DNA of 64,000 nucleotides from Aquimarina sp. TRL1 (GTDB lineage: Bacteria; Bacteroidota; Bacteroidia; Flavobacteriales; Flavobacteriaceae). The stretch spans positions 4,516,501-4,580,500 of the forward strand of contig NZ_CP053590.1 of assembly GCF_013365535.1 (NCBI RefSeq). Reading direction: 5' to 3'. Both the position numbers and the translations under genes were made by a program. Below the pieces are notes generated by a model. It saw nothing but the letters and a program-made list of their open reading frames with translations, did not search any database and was not told the DNA's origin. Numbering within the stretch: position 1 is the first letter of the stretch; the number at the start of each line of letters is the position of its first letter. Shown here one piece after another: positions 18,305-27,016 of this stretch.

Positions 18305-20230
18305 TTAGTTAACCTGTACTAATGGTTTACTTTTTTCGTTTTCTTTATCGATACTTTCAAAAGTAGAATTATTAGAGATATATTCAGGAACAATCTCTTT
18401 AATCTTACTCACAATCAAATGATCTTGATTAATTAAATTCAAAATACTTAAATCATCTATTTTTTCCTTTAGGTTCTCACTATTGTGATCCGCTAATCTG
18501 CTAATCATTATTTTCTTATGATAGGTAGGCAATGTATTCTCAGTATCCGCCAATAACTCTTCATATAGTTTTTCTCCTGGTCGTAATCCAGTGATCTCTA
18601 TATCGATATCATCCGGATATTGCAGTCCTGATAATCGAATCATTTTCTTAGCAAGATCAAATATTTTTACAGACTCTCCCATATCAAAAATAAAGATCTC
18701 TCCTCCATTCCCCATCGTTCCTGCTTCAATCACTAATTGAGAAGCTTCAGGGATCGTCATAAAGAATCGCGTAACATCTTTATGTGTTACAGTTAACGGT
18801 CCTCCTCTTTCTATTTGTTTTTTGAATAAAGGAATTACAGATCCATTAGATCCAAGGACATTTCCAAAACGCGTGGTTATAAACTTAGTTTTACTCGTTT
18901 TTTGTAAGCACTTAATATACATCTCAGCTACTCTTTTAGTAGCTCCCATTACATTGGTAGGATTAACTGCCTTGTCTGTCGAAACAAAAACAAATTTACC
19001 TACATTATACTTAGATGCCAGATTGGCAACACTTCTTGTTCCCAATACATTTATTTTCAACGCCTCGCATGGATTTGCTTCCATTAATGGCACATGCTTA
19101 TATGCTGCTGCATGAAATACCATATTAGGTTTGTATTTTTCAAAAATAGCTTCTGTACGATGATAATCTCTGATATCGGCTACTATTGGTGTAAAATTAG
19201 TCGTTCCTTTTCTTAAGAGTTCTTGCTGTAAATCATATAAAGGAGATTCTGCCTGATCTACCAAAACCAAATGCTTATAGTTATAATAAGATGCCTGACG
19301 TACAATTTCACTTCCTATAGAACCTGCAGCTCCGGTAATCAAAATAACTTTTCCTTCTAATTCTCTCTTGATATTTTGATTTTCTAAAGAAATTGGATTT
19401 CTCTCCAATAAATCTTCAATTTGAATTTGTTTAATCTGAGAAGCTTCTAATCTTCCATCAATCCAATCCTCTACAGCTGGAACGATTCTCAATTTTACTC
19501 TCAATTTTAAAAATCGATCTGAAATTTTAGACAAACGTTTCTTACTTATTTGTGGCATCGAAACGATTACCTCTTTAATATTATTTTTTGCTATAAACTT
19601 TTCTGTAATTACATCTGGATTGAAAACAGTAATTCCATTAATTGTTTTTCCTATTTTCTGAGGATTATCATCAATAAACCCAACTACAGTAATAGATTTT
19701 TTAGAATCATTTGTTACTGCTGCTTGTGTAATTAATCCTGAATCTCCTGCTCCGTAAATAAGTATACGGGAAGCTTGCCCCAACCTGGATTTAATACTTT
19801 GGTACCCGTATTTAAAAACTAATCTACTTAATGTCAATGTAATAATATTAAGTAAATAAAATACACATAGAATAGAAATCGGTATATTAAGTAATTCAGG
19901 AATTACCCCCAGGCGACTAAAAACCATCAGTATTCCACTCATGGTAAATAAAATTGTTACAGCCAAAAACAAATTATAGGCATCTTTCATCCCGGTATGT
20001 CTGACCACCCCTTTATAAGAACCTACTAATAAAAAACTTATAGCAGCCATTAATACGATGATCGGTAATCGATAGCCAAGTTCAGCAATATCAAAGTTTA
20101 ATACAATTCCAAAACGCACGATGTACGCCAAAAAGAAATTCACTACTATGATAAAAAGATCAATTCCCAAAACAAGCCACTTGGAGGCATGTCTATTTGA
20201 ATAATTCAGGATAAGTTCTTTGAGTTTCAT
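18305..20230 (-). CDS. PglF/FlaA1-like NDP-sugar 4,6-dehydratase (membrane-bound)
   Basis: Predicted UDP-GlcNAc 4,6-dehydratase, the first step to bacillosamine-type di-amino sugars. The start is ATG at 20230 (MKLKELILNY, 641 residues), which overlaps the upstream aminotransferase stop as ATGA; an upstream in-frame ATG would add a non-homologous Arg-rich piece. Four N-terminal transmembrane helices (about 20-135) are followed by a Rossmann-like CoA-binding domain (ILIYGAGDSG) and the SDR domain with the NAD motif LITGAAGSIGSE and the active-site stretch STDKAVNPTNVMGATKR. FRFGNVLGS-like and GLRPGEKLYEELL motifs are typical of the family. Coupled to the PglE-like aminotransferase, its expected next enzyme. 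Confidence 0.95.
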   Translation of the reverse strand: MKLKELILNYSNRHASKWLVLGIDLFIIVVNFFLAYIVRFGIVLNFDIAELGYRLPIIVLMAAISFLLVGSYKGVVRHTGMKDAYNLFLAVTILFTMSGILMVFSRLGVIPELLNIPISILCVFYLLNIITLTLSRLVFKYGYQSIKSRLGQASRILIYGAGDSGLITQAAVTNDSKKSITVVGFIDDNPQKIGKTINGITVFNPDVITEKFIAKNNIKEVIVSMPQISKKRLSKISDRFLKLRVKLRIVPAVEDWIDGRLEASQIKQIQIEDLLERNPISLENQNIKRELEGKVILITGAAGSIGSEIVRQASYYNYKHLVLVDQAESPLYDLQQELLRKGTTNFTPIVADIRDYHRTEAIFEKYKPNMVFHAAAYKHVPLMEANPCEALKINVLGTRSVANLASKYNVGKFVFVSTDKAVNPTNVMGATKRVAEMYIKCLQKTSKTKFITTRFGNVLGSNGSVIPLFKKQIERGGPLTVTHKDVTRFFMTIPEASQLVIEAGTMGNGGEIFIFDMGESVKIFDLAKKMIRLSGLQYPDDIDIEITGLRPGEKLYEELLADTENTLPTYHKKIMISRLADHNSENLKEKIDDLSILNLINQDHLIVSKIKEIVPEYISNNSTFESIDKENEKSKPLVQVN

Positions 20231-21360
20231 TGTACTATATTTTTTATTACAAAAACAATTTTTTGTAAATCTTCTTCTTCTAAATTCGATCCACTTGGTA
20301 AGCAAAGTCCTTTCTCAAAAAGAGATTCTGATACGCCATTTACATATGACTTACAATCCGAAAAAACAGGCTGTTTATGCATTGGTTTCCAAAGGGGTCT
20401 TGATTCGATATTTTGCGCTGCCAGCGCAAGTCTGATTTCTTCTCTTACTTCATAAGACGAGGTCTTAATCGTAGTTAACCATCTGTTTGAATAATATCCG
20501 TTAGGCTCTTCGACAAAAGATATTCCTGCTAACTGATTTAAATGTGTATAATAAAATTCGTAATTTCTTCTTCTCAAACCTATATGCTTGTCCAATACCT
20601 CCATCTGTCCTCTTCCTATTCCCGCTACGATATTACTCATACGGTAATTATAACCGATCTCAGAATGCTGATAATGCGGAGCATTATCTCTGGCTTGTGT
20701 AGAAAGAAATATTGCTTTGTCTTTTATTTCTTGTTTTTTAGCTACTAAGGCGCCTCCTCCCGAAGTGGTAATAATTTTGTTTCCGTTAAAAGAGAGGATT
20801 GCTAAATCCCCAAACGTACCACATTTCACATCAAAGAAACTACTTCCTAATGCTTCTGCACTATCTTCTAATACCGGAATTTCATAAGCTGCGGCTATAT
20901 CGTGAATTTCCTGAACCTTATATGGCATTCCATATAGGTGTACTGCTATAATCGCCTTAGGTTTTACACCATTTTTCAATCGGTCTTTAATAGCAACTTC
21001 CAATTGTTCAGGACATATATTCCACGTTGATTCTTCACTATCTATAAAAACAGGTTTCGCTCCTAAGTAAGTAATTGGATTCGCAGAAGCTGCAAATGTA
21101 AAACTCTGACAGAGTACTTCATCTCCATGGGTTACTCCCAAAAGCTGTAATCCCAAATGCAAGGCCGCTGTTCCTGAACTAAGTGCAGCGACATACGATT
21201 CATTTTCTAAATAGGTAGCGATATCTTCTTCAAACCCATTTACATTAGGTCCTAAGGGGGCAACCCAGTTAGAATCAAATGCTTGTTTAACGTACGTTTG
21301 TTCGTTTCCTCCCATGTGTGGAGACGATAACCATATTTTCTTAGAATCAATTGCTTTCAT
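20227..21360 (-). CDS. PglE-like DegT/DnrJ/EryC1 sugar aminotransferase
   Basis: PLP-dependent aminotransferase expected to convert the 4-keto product of the PglF-like enzyme to a 4-amino sugar nucleotide. The start is ATG at 21360 (MKAIDSKKIWLSSPHMGGNE, 377 residues); an ATG 36 bases upstream adds a non-conserved hydrophobic piece. Family motifs: SSGTAALHLGL, QSFTFAASANPI, VHLYGMP, EDSAEALGS, and SFNGNKIITTSGGG with the PLP-binding Lys. Near-terminal SRPLWKPMHKQPVF is also conserved. Its stop overlaps the start of the dehydratase by 4 bases. First gene of the 21360-15008 unit; a palindromic candidate operator lies about 280 bases upstream. Confidence 0.94.
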   Translation of the reverse strand: MKAIDSKKIWLSSPHMGGNEQTYVKQAFDSNWVAPLGPNVNGFEEDIATYLENESYVAALSSGTAALHLGLQLLGVTHGDEVLCQSFTFAASANPITYLGAKPVFIDSEESTWNICPEQLEVAIKDRLKNGVKPKAIIAVHLYGMPYKVQEIHDIAAAYEIPVLEDSAEALGSSFFDVKCGTFGDLAILSFNGNKIITTSGGGALVAKKQEIKDKAIFLSTQARDNAPHYQHSEIGYNYRMSNIVAGIGRGQMEVLDKHIGLRRRNYEFYYTHLNQLAGISFVEEPNGYYSNRWLTTIKTSSYEVREEIRLALAAQNIESRPLWKPMHKQPVFSDCKSYVNGVSESLFEKGLCLPSGSNLEEEDLQKIVFVIKNIVQ

Positions 21361-21965
21361 AGTTTTCCCATTAAAAATGAAACAAAACAGTAACAACGAA
21401 TTATATATATAATCGTTTTTAGTTCTTTAATAACAATCTAAATTAACTGAAAGAAAAGGGGGTAGACTTTTCTAATATGATGTAACTCTAGTTGTTTTTC
21501 CATTGTAAAAATAGCTCAGTAATCTTAAAAAATAGCGCTTACATCAATATATTGGACAGAATACTCAAAATCTCGTCCAACAACGCAAAATGTTAAAACC
21601 CTCTTACAATTCATACAGGTTATGTACGAAAAAAATTAGGGGTATATCCCCTATAATATAAGGGGAATACGCATTGAATATCAGATATATAATCATTATT
21701 TATAATACTTCGTTTTATTATAAGCAAGTACGATGATATCTTTTAGATACAGGTTATCTTATCACTATGGAATCATTAATTTTTAAGCACATAAGAAATA
21801 CAACTTTTTTAACATTATTTTTTAGATATATAAAAAAAAGTAAGTATTTCTTGATTATTTTATTTAAAAGAACAATTTTTACCGGACCTAATAAATCTAC
21901 CCTTTTTTCGACCTTCCTTATTGACTAGGCATACTAATAAACTTTAGTCATTTAGTTGATAATTT
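21361..21965. other. Divergent intergenic region, no gene supported
   Basis: This 605-base AT-rich spacer separates the minus-strand PglE-like unit from the plus-strand MBOAT/SGNH pair and should hold both promoters. The clear feature is the AGGGG/CCCCT palindrome at 21638-21652, with a half site AGGGG at 21661-21665. A GAAAAG/CTTTTC repeat also occurs near 21456-21475. A 53-codon ORF at 21767-21928 has no RBS and no recognisable composition and is not called. Confidence 0.6.
21638..21665. promoter_or_regulatory. Candidate operator: AGGGG-TATAT-CCCCT palindrome plus half site
   Basis: A perfect 15-bp palindrome (21638-21652) followed 8 bases later by another AGGGG. Similar 15-16 bp AGGG...CCCCT sites lie upstream of the units starting at 30851 and 49609. 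This one sits between the divergent PglE-like and MBOAT units and could serve either. Symmetry and recurrence are seen; regulatory role is inferred. Confidence 0.45.
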
Positions 21966-23414
21966 ATGTTATTTAACTCGCTACCCTATTTTATTTTTTT
22001 ACCCATTGTATTTGTTGTGTATTGGTTTCTTAGGAGAAGTTATACAAAACAAAACATTTTCTTATTAGCTGCCAGTTACTTCTTTTACGGATTGTGGGAT
22101 TGGCGCTTTTTATTTTTAATCCTTGCCAGTACTGCTGTAGATTACGTAGTGGGTATTAAGATTGCTACTGCTACACATCCTCATTTTAGAAAGTACTGGT
22201 TACTAACCAGTGTATTTTTTAATATGAGTTTATTGGGATTCTTCAAGTATTACAATTTTTTTATTGAATCGTGGAGTGATCTCACCTCTTTATTGGGATT
22301 TAGTACTCAAAGTTCCTGGACCTTGCAAGTCATTCTTCCGGTCGGTATTTCCTTTTACACTTTCCAGACAATGTCCTATTCTCTGGATATTTATTACAAA
22401 AGGCTACGCCCTACCCGGGATTTTATTTCATTTGCAACCTTCGTCGGTTTTTTTCCTCAGCTAGTTGCTGGTCCTATAGAACGAGCTTCCAACCTGCTTC
22501 ACCAAATAACTGATAAAAGAAGTTTTAATTACACTCAATGTACTGATGGGCTAAAACTAATTCTATGGGGATTGTTCAAAAAAATAGTCATTGCCGATGG
22601 GGTTGCACCTATTGTTGACGACATATTTGCTCATTACAGTACACATAGTGCTTCTACATTGCTACTAGGTGTTTGTCTATTCAGTTTTCAGGTTTATGGT
22701 GATTTTAGCGGCTACTCTGATATCGCTATTGGAACCTCCAAATTATTTGGAATCGAACTAAGGTCTAATTTTAAATTCCCTAATTTTTCACGAAATGTAG
22801 CAGAATACTGGCAGCGATGGCATGTTTCTCTATCGACATGGTTTAGACATTATGTTTATATACCCTTAGGAGGCAGCCGTGTAACCAAATCAAAATCGGT
22901 CCGAAATATCATCATTATTTTTCTGGTTAGCGGATTCTGGCATGGCGCTAATTGGACTTTTATAGTATGGGGAGCCATTCATGCAATCTTATACATTCCT
23001 GTATTCTTAATGGGAAGAAACCGGATTTATATGAATACTGTTATTGCCGAAAACAAAGTATTCCCTTCGTTTATAGAGGTTTTACAGCTTTTGCTTACCT
23101 TTTCTCTCGTCACTTTTTCCCGTATATTTTTCAGGTCTGCTTCTGTGACAGATGCTTTTGCTTTTATAAAACAATTTTGTACTCACTTTTATTATGAACA
23201 CTATCAACATCCACTGGGGTACAGGATGATTGACTACTTCATCGTATTATTACTCTTCATCTGCTATGAGTACATCATTCGCAGAAATGAAAGATCTCCA
23301 ATCCCTTTTAATTCCAAAACCCTCCGTTTTATCACCTATCTGTTACTGATATTTTTCATACTGTTATTCTATGATGATCACGTAGATCGATCTTTTATTT
23401 ACTTTCAATTCTAA
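21966..23414 (+). CDS. MBOAT-family O-acyltransferase (AlgI/DltB-like)
   Basis: Polytopic inner-membrane acyltransferase predicted to move an acyl group across the membrane to a periplasmic acceptor. The 482-residue product has about ten hydrophobic segments and the family motifs: LPVGISFYTFQTMSY (about 124-138), GFFPQLVAGPIERA, DFSGYSDIAIG (about 246-256), RWHVSLSTWFR with His286, and the catalytic His326 in SGFWHGANWTF. Four bases separate it from the SGNH-like partner gene, as in algI/algJ-type and dltB/dltD-type pairs. Adenylation and carrier-protein genes of the Dlt type occur in the facing operon (26752-28516), so it may use a carrier-bound acyl or aminoacyl donor. Confidence 0.93.
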   Translation: MLFNSLPYFIFLPIVFVVYWFLRRSYTKQNIFLLAASYFFYGLWDWRFLFLILASTAVDYVVGIKIATATHPHFRKYWLLTSVFFNMSLLGFFKYYNFFIESWSDLTSLLGFSTQSSWTLQVILPVGISFYTFQTMSYSLDIYYKRLRPTRDFISFATFVGFFPQLVAGPIERASNLLHQITDKRSFNYTQCTDGLKLILWGLFKKIVIADGVAPIVDDIFAHYSTHSASTLLLGVCLFSFQVYGDFSGYSDIAIGTSKLFGIELRSNFKFPNFSRNVAEYWQRWHVSLSTWFRHYVYIPLGGSRVTKSKSVRNIIIIFLVSGFWHGANWTFIVWGAIHAILYIPVFLMGRNRIYMNTVIAENKVFPSFIEVLQLLLTFSLVTFSRIFFRSASVTDAFAFIKQFCTHFYYEHYQHPLGYRMIDYFIVLLLFICYEYIIRRNERSPIPFNSKTLRFITYLLLIFFILLFYDDHVDRSFIYFQF

Positions 23415-23418
23415 TCCT

Positions 23419-24363
23419 ATGAAAAAGCTTTTATACACAATTACAATCTATAGTTTTTTAATCTTGATTTCTTTAGAACTAATGGTTAGAGTATTTCATC
23501 TGGGGAAAGATACCCCACTCCGATATCTGGATCATAATAAGGTAGAAAAGTGGAAACCAAATCAGAAAGGGTATGCAGTAACCGGTAACAGAAGACAAAA
23601 TTTTTCCGAATACCGTATCAACAATTCCGGTTTTAATTCCTACAGAGAATTCTCTCCTTCATATTCTCAAAAAGAAATAGCTCTTGTAGGAGACTCTTTT
23701 ATCGAAGGTTTTCATCAACACTACCAAAACTCTATAGGAAAAAAAATAGAACAACAGTTAACTGATACCGAAGTATACGAATATGGTTATGCAGGATATG
23801 ATCTGGCAGATCAACTGCACCTTATTCATGCATATAAGAAAGATTTTGATAAAATCGATCAGGTATTTTTAGGAGTTAAATTTTCAAATGACCTGACCCG
23901 GGATCGGTACAAGGTTGTACAATACCGATTGAATCTTGACTCTCCGACCAATCGTTTATTTAAGAAAAGTAAATTATTGGTTTACGCTCAAAACATCGGG
24001 ATATTGGATGCCCCAAAAAGGCTTATCAATTCCCTCAAAGCTTTTGTTTTCCCTTCGCAGCAAACGACTTCTAAAAAACGTACTCAGAAAGATACTGAAG
24101 TAATTTACCTCGCTAACTTTGAAAAATTAATCAAACGTTATGGTTTTGATAAAAAGCGTTTTACTTTTCTTCTTGATAAAGAAAACACAAGTCCATTGTT
24201 TATAGAACATCTTGAAAAAAACGAATATAAGTATCTCGATTTTTCGTCAGAATTCTCCCGTTCCGAGAAACCTAAAACACTTATTTATGACAAACATTGG
24301 AACAATCACGGAAGAGATCTTATCGCAAAAGTCATCGTTGATTATATAAAAAAGAAGCCCTAA
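23419..24363 (+). CDS. SGNH/GDSL-like membrane-anchored acyltransferase partner (DltD/AlgJ-like role)
   Basis: A 314-residue protein with an N-terminal signal anchor (about 5-25) and a periplasmic SGNH-hydrolase-like domain. Block I is VGDSFIEG with Ser93; the C-terminal catalytic Asp/His block is DKHWNNHG at 291-298, the same D-x-H-W arrangement as in AlgJ/AlgX-type enzymes. Directly follows the MBOAT gene, so it probably takes the acyl group from it and places it on the polysaccharide. It ends only 1 base before the end of the convergent NeuD-FemAB gene. The acyl acceptor and donor are not known. Confidence 0.85.
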   Translation: MKKLLYTITIYSFLILISLELMVRVFHLGKDTPLRYLDHNKVEKWKPNQKGYAVTGNRRQNFSEYRINNSGFNSYREFSPSYSQKEIALVGDSFIEGFHQHYQNSIGKKIEQQLTDTEVYEYGYAGYDLADQLHLIHAYKKDFDKIDQVFLGVKFSNDLTRDRYKVVQYRLNLDSPTNRLFKKSKLLVYAQNIGILDAPKRLINSLKAFVFPSQQTTSKKRTQKDTEVIYLANFEKLIKRYGFDKKRFTFLLDKENTSPLFIEHLEKNEYKYLDFSSEFSRSEKPKTLIYDKHWNNHGRDLIAKVIVDYIKKKP

Positions 24364-24364
24364 C

Positions 24365-26110
24365 TTAACTCTCTAATCTATACAATGGAAAAAAACCTTT
24401 CTTAATATCTGTCTCACAGGTCATATTCTCTGTCATATTACACTTCTGTAACACAAGTTTCATATACTGCTCCGGATTAATAATCTTTCTTCCTGTATAG
24501 TAAGTAACGTCCTGATCATTAGGAAAGAATGATTTTTTATACTTATACAAACTATCCCCATCAGACCTTCCTCCTCCCAGAATATAATATTTATAATGGT
24601 GTTTTCTCGCCCAGTTCATAACCTCTATTTTTAGAAAATCATTAGGGCGTGTATAAAAGTAATCTGATAAAGTTCCTCCCAGGTATGAGTACAATGTATT
24701 ATCATTCACCAAAATCAATTCTGTAGAAATTGGTTTATCATCTTTATATACCATTCCTATAATAGCATTCTTAGGATTGTTTTTTATGAAATCGATAAAG
24801 TAATCTATTTTGTGATAATACAATGAGTCGGCATTATTTCGCTGCATTGTACTGATATAGATATCATAAAAGTCTTTGATTATAGCTGGTGAGATCGGGT
24901 TGCTATATACTTTTAATGTCAGGGATTGCTGAGTTGCTTTTCTATAATTGTTTCTGACTTTGGCTTTGAACTGGCTCCATTGAGTTTCTTCATCTACGAT
25001 TTCTCCTTTTACATTGGTTAATGTAGGGATTAATTCGCCATTATAACGACAGTGGTTATTATTGAGACTAAACCGAATAAACTCACTTACAATATTTTCT
25101 TTTTTATACCATGCATCTACCTCTCTCCAGAAATATTCCAGATCTTTACATTCTACATGTTCAATATCCAGCAAAGGACCTCCATAACCATAAGGAGAAA
25201 CAACATCTTTATATTTCCCGTCTGTTTCTTTTATATCTCTCAGGTAAAATGGCATAACGACAATAGGTCTCGAATTTCGCTCCAGTACAAAATAACTCAG
25301 GCGATGCTCCCGCATCCCGGTAATCCCTATATATTCTAAGGTATAAAAGGGGTTTTCGTTTCCTACTGAATTTAATATCTTTTTATACTTTTTTAATGCT
25401 TTTTCTGAATCAATTGTATAACAACTGAAGGTTAACTTTTGAGTAGATTTTCCGAGATATCCATCTCCGTTTTCTCTTTCTCTAACTTTTTTTGCAGGAA
25501 TTCCATATGCTACCACGTTTCTTCGTATATCTTTTGTTACAACAGCTCCTGCTCCTATTACAGTATGAGCCCCTATAGTTGTGTTCTGTAGAATCGTCAC
25601 TGCAATAGAAATTGCTGTAAACTCACCTATAATAACAGTTCCTCCCGTGGTTACCCCAGGAGCCAGGCTCGAGAAATCTTCCATAATCCCATCATGACCG
25701 AAATTGGCATTCGTATTAATGATACAAAACTCTCCGACTACGGCATCGGCATTGACTGTACCTGAAGCCAGAATTACGGTTCCTCTACCAATATTGGTTT
25801 TTTCGCTTACAATTGCCGATGGATGAATCACTGTTATAAATTCAAAATCTGGAGCGACTTCCAAGACTTTTTTATACAACTTATACCGAATCCAGTTATC
25901 GCCAATAGAAATAATTCCCTTGGTAATTCCTTTTTTCATTAGAGCTGGTATGATATTCTCCGAACCAAGAATATCATATCCCATAATCTTCTGTCCCTTT
26001 GGTTTATATGAATCTATAAACCCGTATATTTCATACTTATCTTCCAGTTCTATAGCTTCTGCTATCACTTTACCATGTCCGGAGGCTCCAATAATTAAAA
26101 CTTTTTCCAT
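24365..26110 (-). CDS. Fusion: NeuD/PglD-like sugar N-acetyltransferase and FemAB-like GNAT acyltransferase
   Basis: A 581-residue two-domain protein. Residues 1-212 are a PglD/NeuD acetyltransferase: Rossmann-like start LIIGASGHGKVI and a left-handed beta-helix of hexapeptide repeats with the general-base His139 in FGHDGIMEDF and the C-terminal AYGIPAKKVRE. This domain could acetylate the 4-amino sugar made by the PglF/PglE pair. Residues about 225-581 are a FemAB/BioF2-like GNAT domain (VVMPFYLRD, RNNYRKATQQSL, DDKPISTELILVNDN, GGTLSDYF, ILGGGRSDGDSLYKYKKSF), a fold that uses aminoacyl-tRNA or acyl donors to modify cell-envelope precursors. No stop or frameshift separates the two. Last gene of the 30851-24365 unit. 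Confidence 0.9.
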   Translation of the reverse strand: MEKVLIIGASGHGKVIAEAIELEDKYEIYGFIDSYKPKGQKIMGYDILGSENIIPALMKKGITKGIISIGDNWIRYKLYKKVLEVAPDFEFITVIHPSAIVSEKTNIGRGTVILASGTVNADAVVGEFCIINTNANFGHDGIMEDFSSLAPGVTTGGTVIIGEFTAISIAVTILQNTTIGAHTVIGAGAVVTKDIRRNVVAYGIPAKKVRERENGDGYLGKSTQKLTFSCYTIDSEKALKKYKKILNSVGNENPFYTLEYIGITGMREHRLSYFVLERNSRPIVVMPFYLRDIKETDGKYKDVVSPYGYGGPLLDIEHVECKDLEYFWREVDAWYKKENIVSEFIRFSLNNNHCRYNGELIPTLTNVKGEIVDEETQWSQFKAKVRNNYRKATQQSLTLKVYSNPISPAIIKDFYDIYISTMQRNNADSLYYHKIDYFIDFIKNNPKNAIIGMVYKDDKPISTELILVNDNTLYSYLGGTLSDYFYTRPNDFLKIEVMNWARKHHYKYYILGGGRSDGDSLYKYKKSFFPNDQDVTYYTGRKIINPEQYMKLVLQKCNMTENMTCETDIKKGFFPLYRLES

Positions 26111-26115
26111 CTCGA

Positions 26116-26727
26116 TTATTCGTTATCATTACCTGTAAATACCGGCATGTTTAGATTTTCTTGATTATTCACTCCTTCCTTTATCAAAACCTTCTTAATG
26201 GTTTTGAATATTATTCTAATATCTAATAAGAGGCTTAGGTTTTCTACATACCAGACATCGTATTCAAATTTTTGAGACCAGCTGATTGCATTTCGCCCAT
26301 TTACCTGTGCCCATCCTGTTATCCCTGGGCGCACCAAATGTCTTTTTTTCTGCCGTTCATTGTATAACGGAAGGTATTGCTCTAATAAAGGCCTCGGACC
26401 TATTAAACTCATATCGCCCTTCAATACATTAATCAGCTGCGGAATTTCATCCAACGAATACTTACGAACAAATGCTCCTGTTTTAGTAATTCGATCTTTA
26501 TATGGTAATAATTCCCCATTGGCATCTTTTTTATCATTCATGGATTTTAACTTGATAATCCTAAAGAGCTTTCCATCTTTACCAGGTCTGGTTTGAAAGA
26601 AAAAAGGTTTTCCTTTATTCGAGAACAATAAAACGATGATGACTATTATCAAAACCGGTGACAAAATCAACAGCCCAAAAAATGCGGCTAAAAAATCAAG
26701 TAATCTCTTAAAAACTAAACGATACAT
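26116..26727 (-). CDS. PglC-like phosphoglycosyl transferase (sugar transferase 1)
   Basis: Transfers a sugar phosphate from a UDP sugar to undecaprenyl phosphate to start repeat-unit synthesis. The 203-residue product has the PglC topology: an N-terminal re-entrant hydrophobic helix (about 8-35) and a cytoplasmic domain with RPGKDGKLFRIIKLKSM, the catalytic DE in YSLDEIPQLINVLKGDMSLIGPRPLL and RPGITGWAQVNGRN. It lies 5 bases upstream of the NeuD-FemAB gene, which matches the pglD-pglC order of bacillosamine loci. A second enzyme of the same type is encoded at 30237-30851 in the same unit. The C-terminal 20 residues are variable. Confidence 0.95.
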   Translation of the reverse strand: MYRLVFKRLLDFLAAFFGLLILSPVLIIVIIVLLFSNKGKPFFFQTRPGKDGKLFRIIKLKSMNDKKDANGELLPYKDRITKTGAFVRKYSLDEIPQLINVLKGDMSLIGPRPLLEQYLPLYNERQKKRHLVRPGITGWAQVNGRNAISWSQKFEYDVWYVENLSLLLDIRIIFKTIKKVLIKEGVNNQENLNMPVFTGNDNE

Positions 26728-26751
26728 TTTATGTACAGATATATAATATTA

Positions 26752-26994
26752 TTAGTTTAATTCTTTTTTTATAGCTGCTACGAGATCTCCTACATTTTCC
26801 ATTTTCATCAAGTCCATTAATTTAAACTTAACGTTGAATTTTTTCTCTACTTCTCCTATTAACATCATATGGGTAATCGACTCCCATCCTTCTACATCAT
26901 CCGCAACGGTCTCTGTTGTCAATTCGAAATCATCGTGTTCCAAAATAATAACAAACGATTCTTTAATGCCGGTTAATATATTTTCTACTGTCAT
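26752..26994 (-). CDS. Acyl carrier protein (DltC-like role)
   Basis: An 80-residue carrier protein with an acidic four-helix pattern and the phosphopantetheine site EGWESITHM, with Ser39 as the attachment residue. It is encoded 22 bases after a stand-alone adenylation enzyme of DltA size, and no fatty-acid synthesis genes are near, so it more likely carries an amino acid or a special acyl group for the polysaccharide than bulk fatty acids. The facing MBOAT/SGNH pair would be the transfer machinery. Loading by the neighbouring ligase is inferred from context. Confidence 0.93.
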   Translation of the reverse strand: MTVENILTGIKESFVIILEHDDFELTTETVADDVEGWESITHMMLIGEVEKKFNVKFKLMDLMKMENVGDLVAAIKKELN

Positions 26995-27016
26995 GAATCT
27001 ATATTTTTTGTGTATT

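Noticed and set aside
20231..20305. Upstream in-frame start for the PglF-like gene adding 25 residues
   Set aside because: The extra piece is Arg/Lys-rich and unlike the family; ATG at 20230 gives the normal N terminus and an ATGA overlap with the upstream gene.
21767..21928. 53-codon plus-strand ORF in the spacer before the MBOAT gene
   Set aside because: No RBS, AT-rich random-looking composition (Phe, Leu, Ile, Lys), no domain; located in a probable promoter region.
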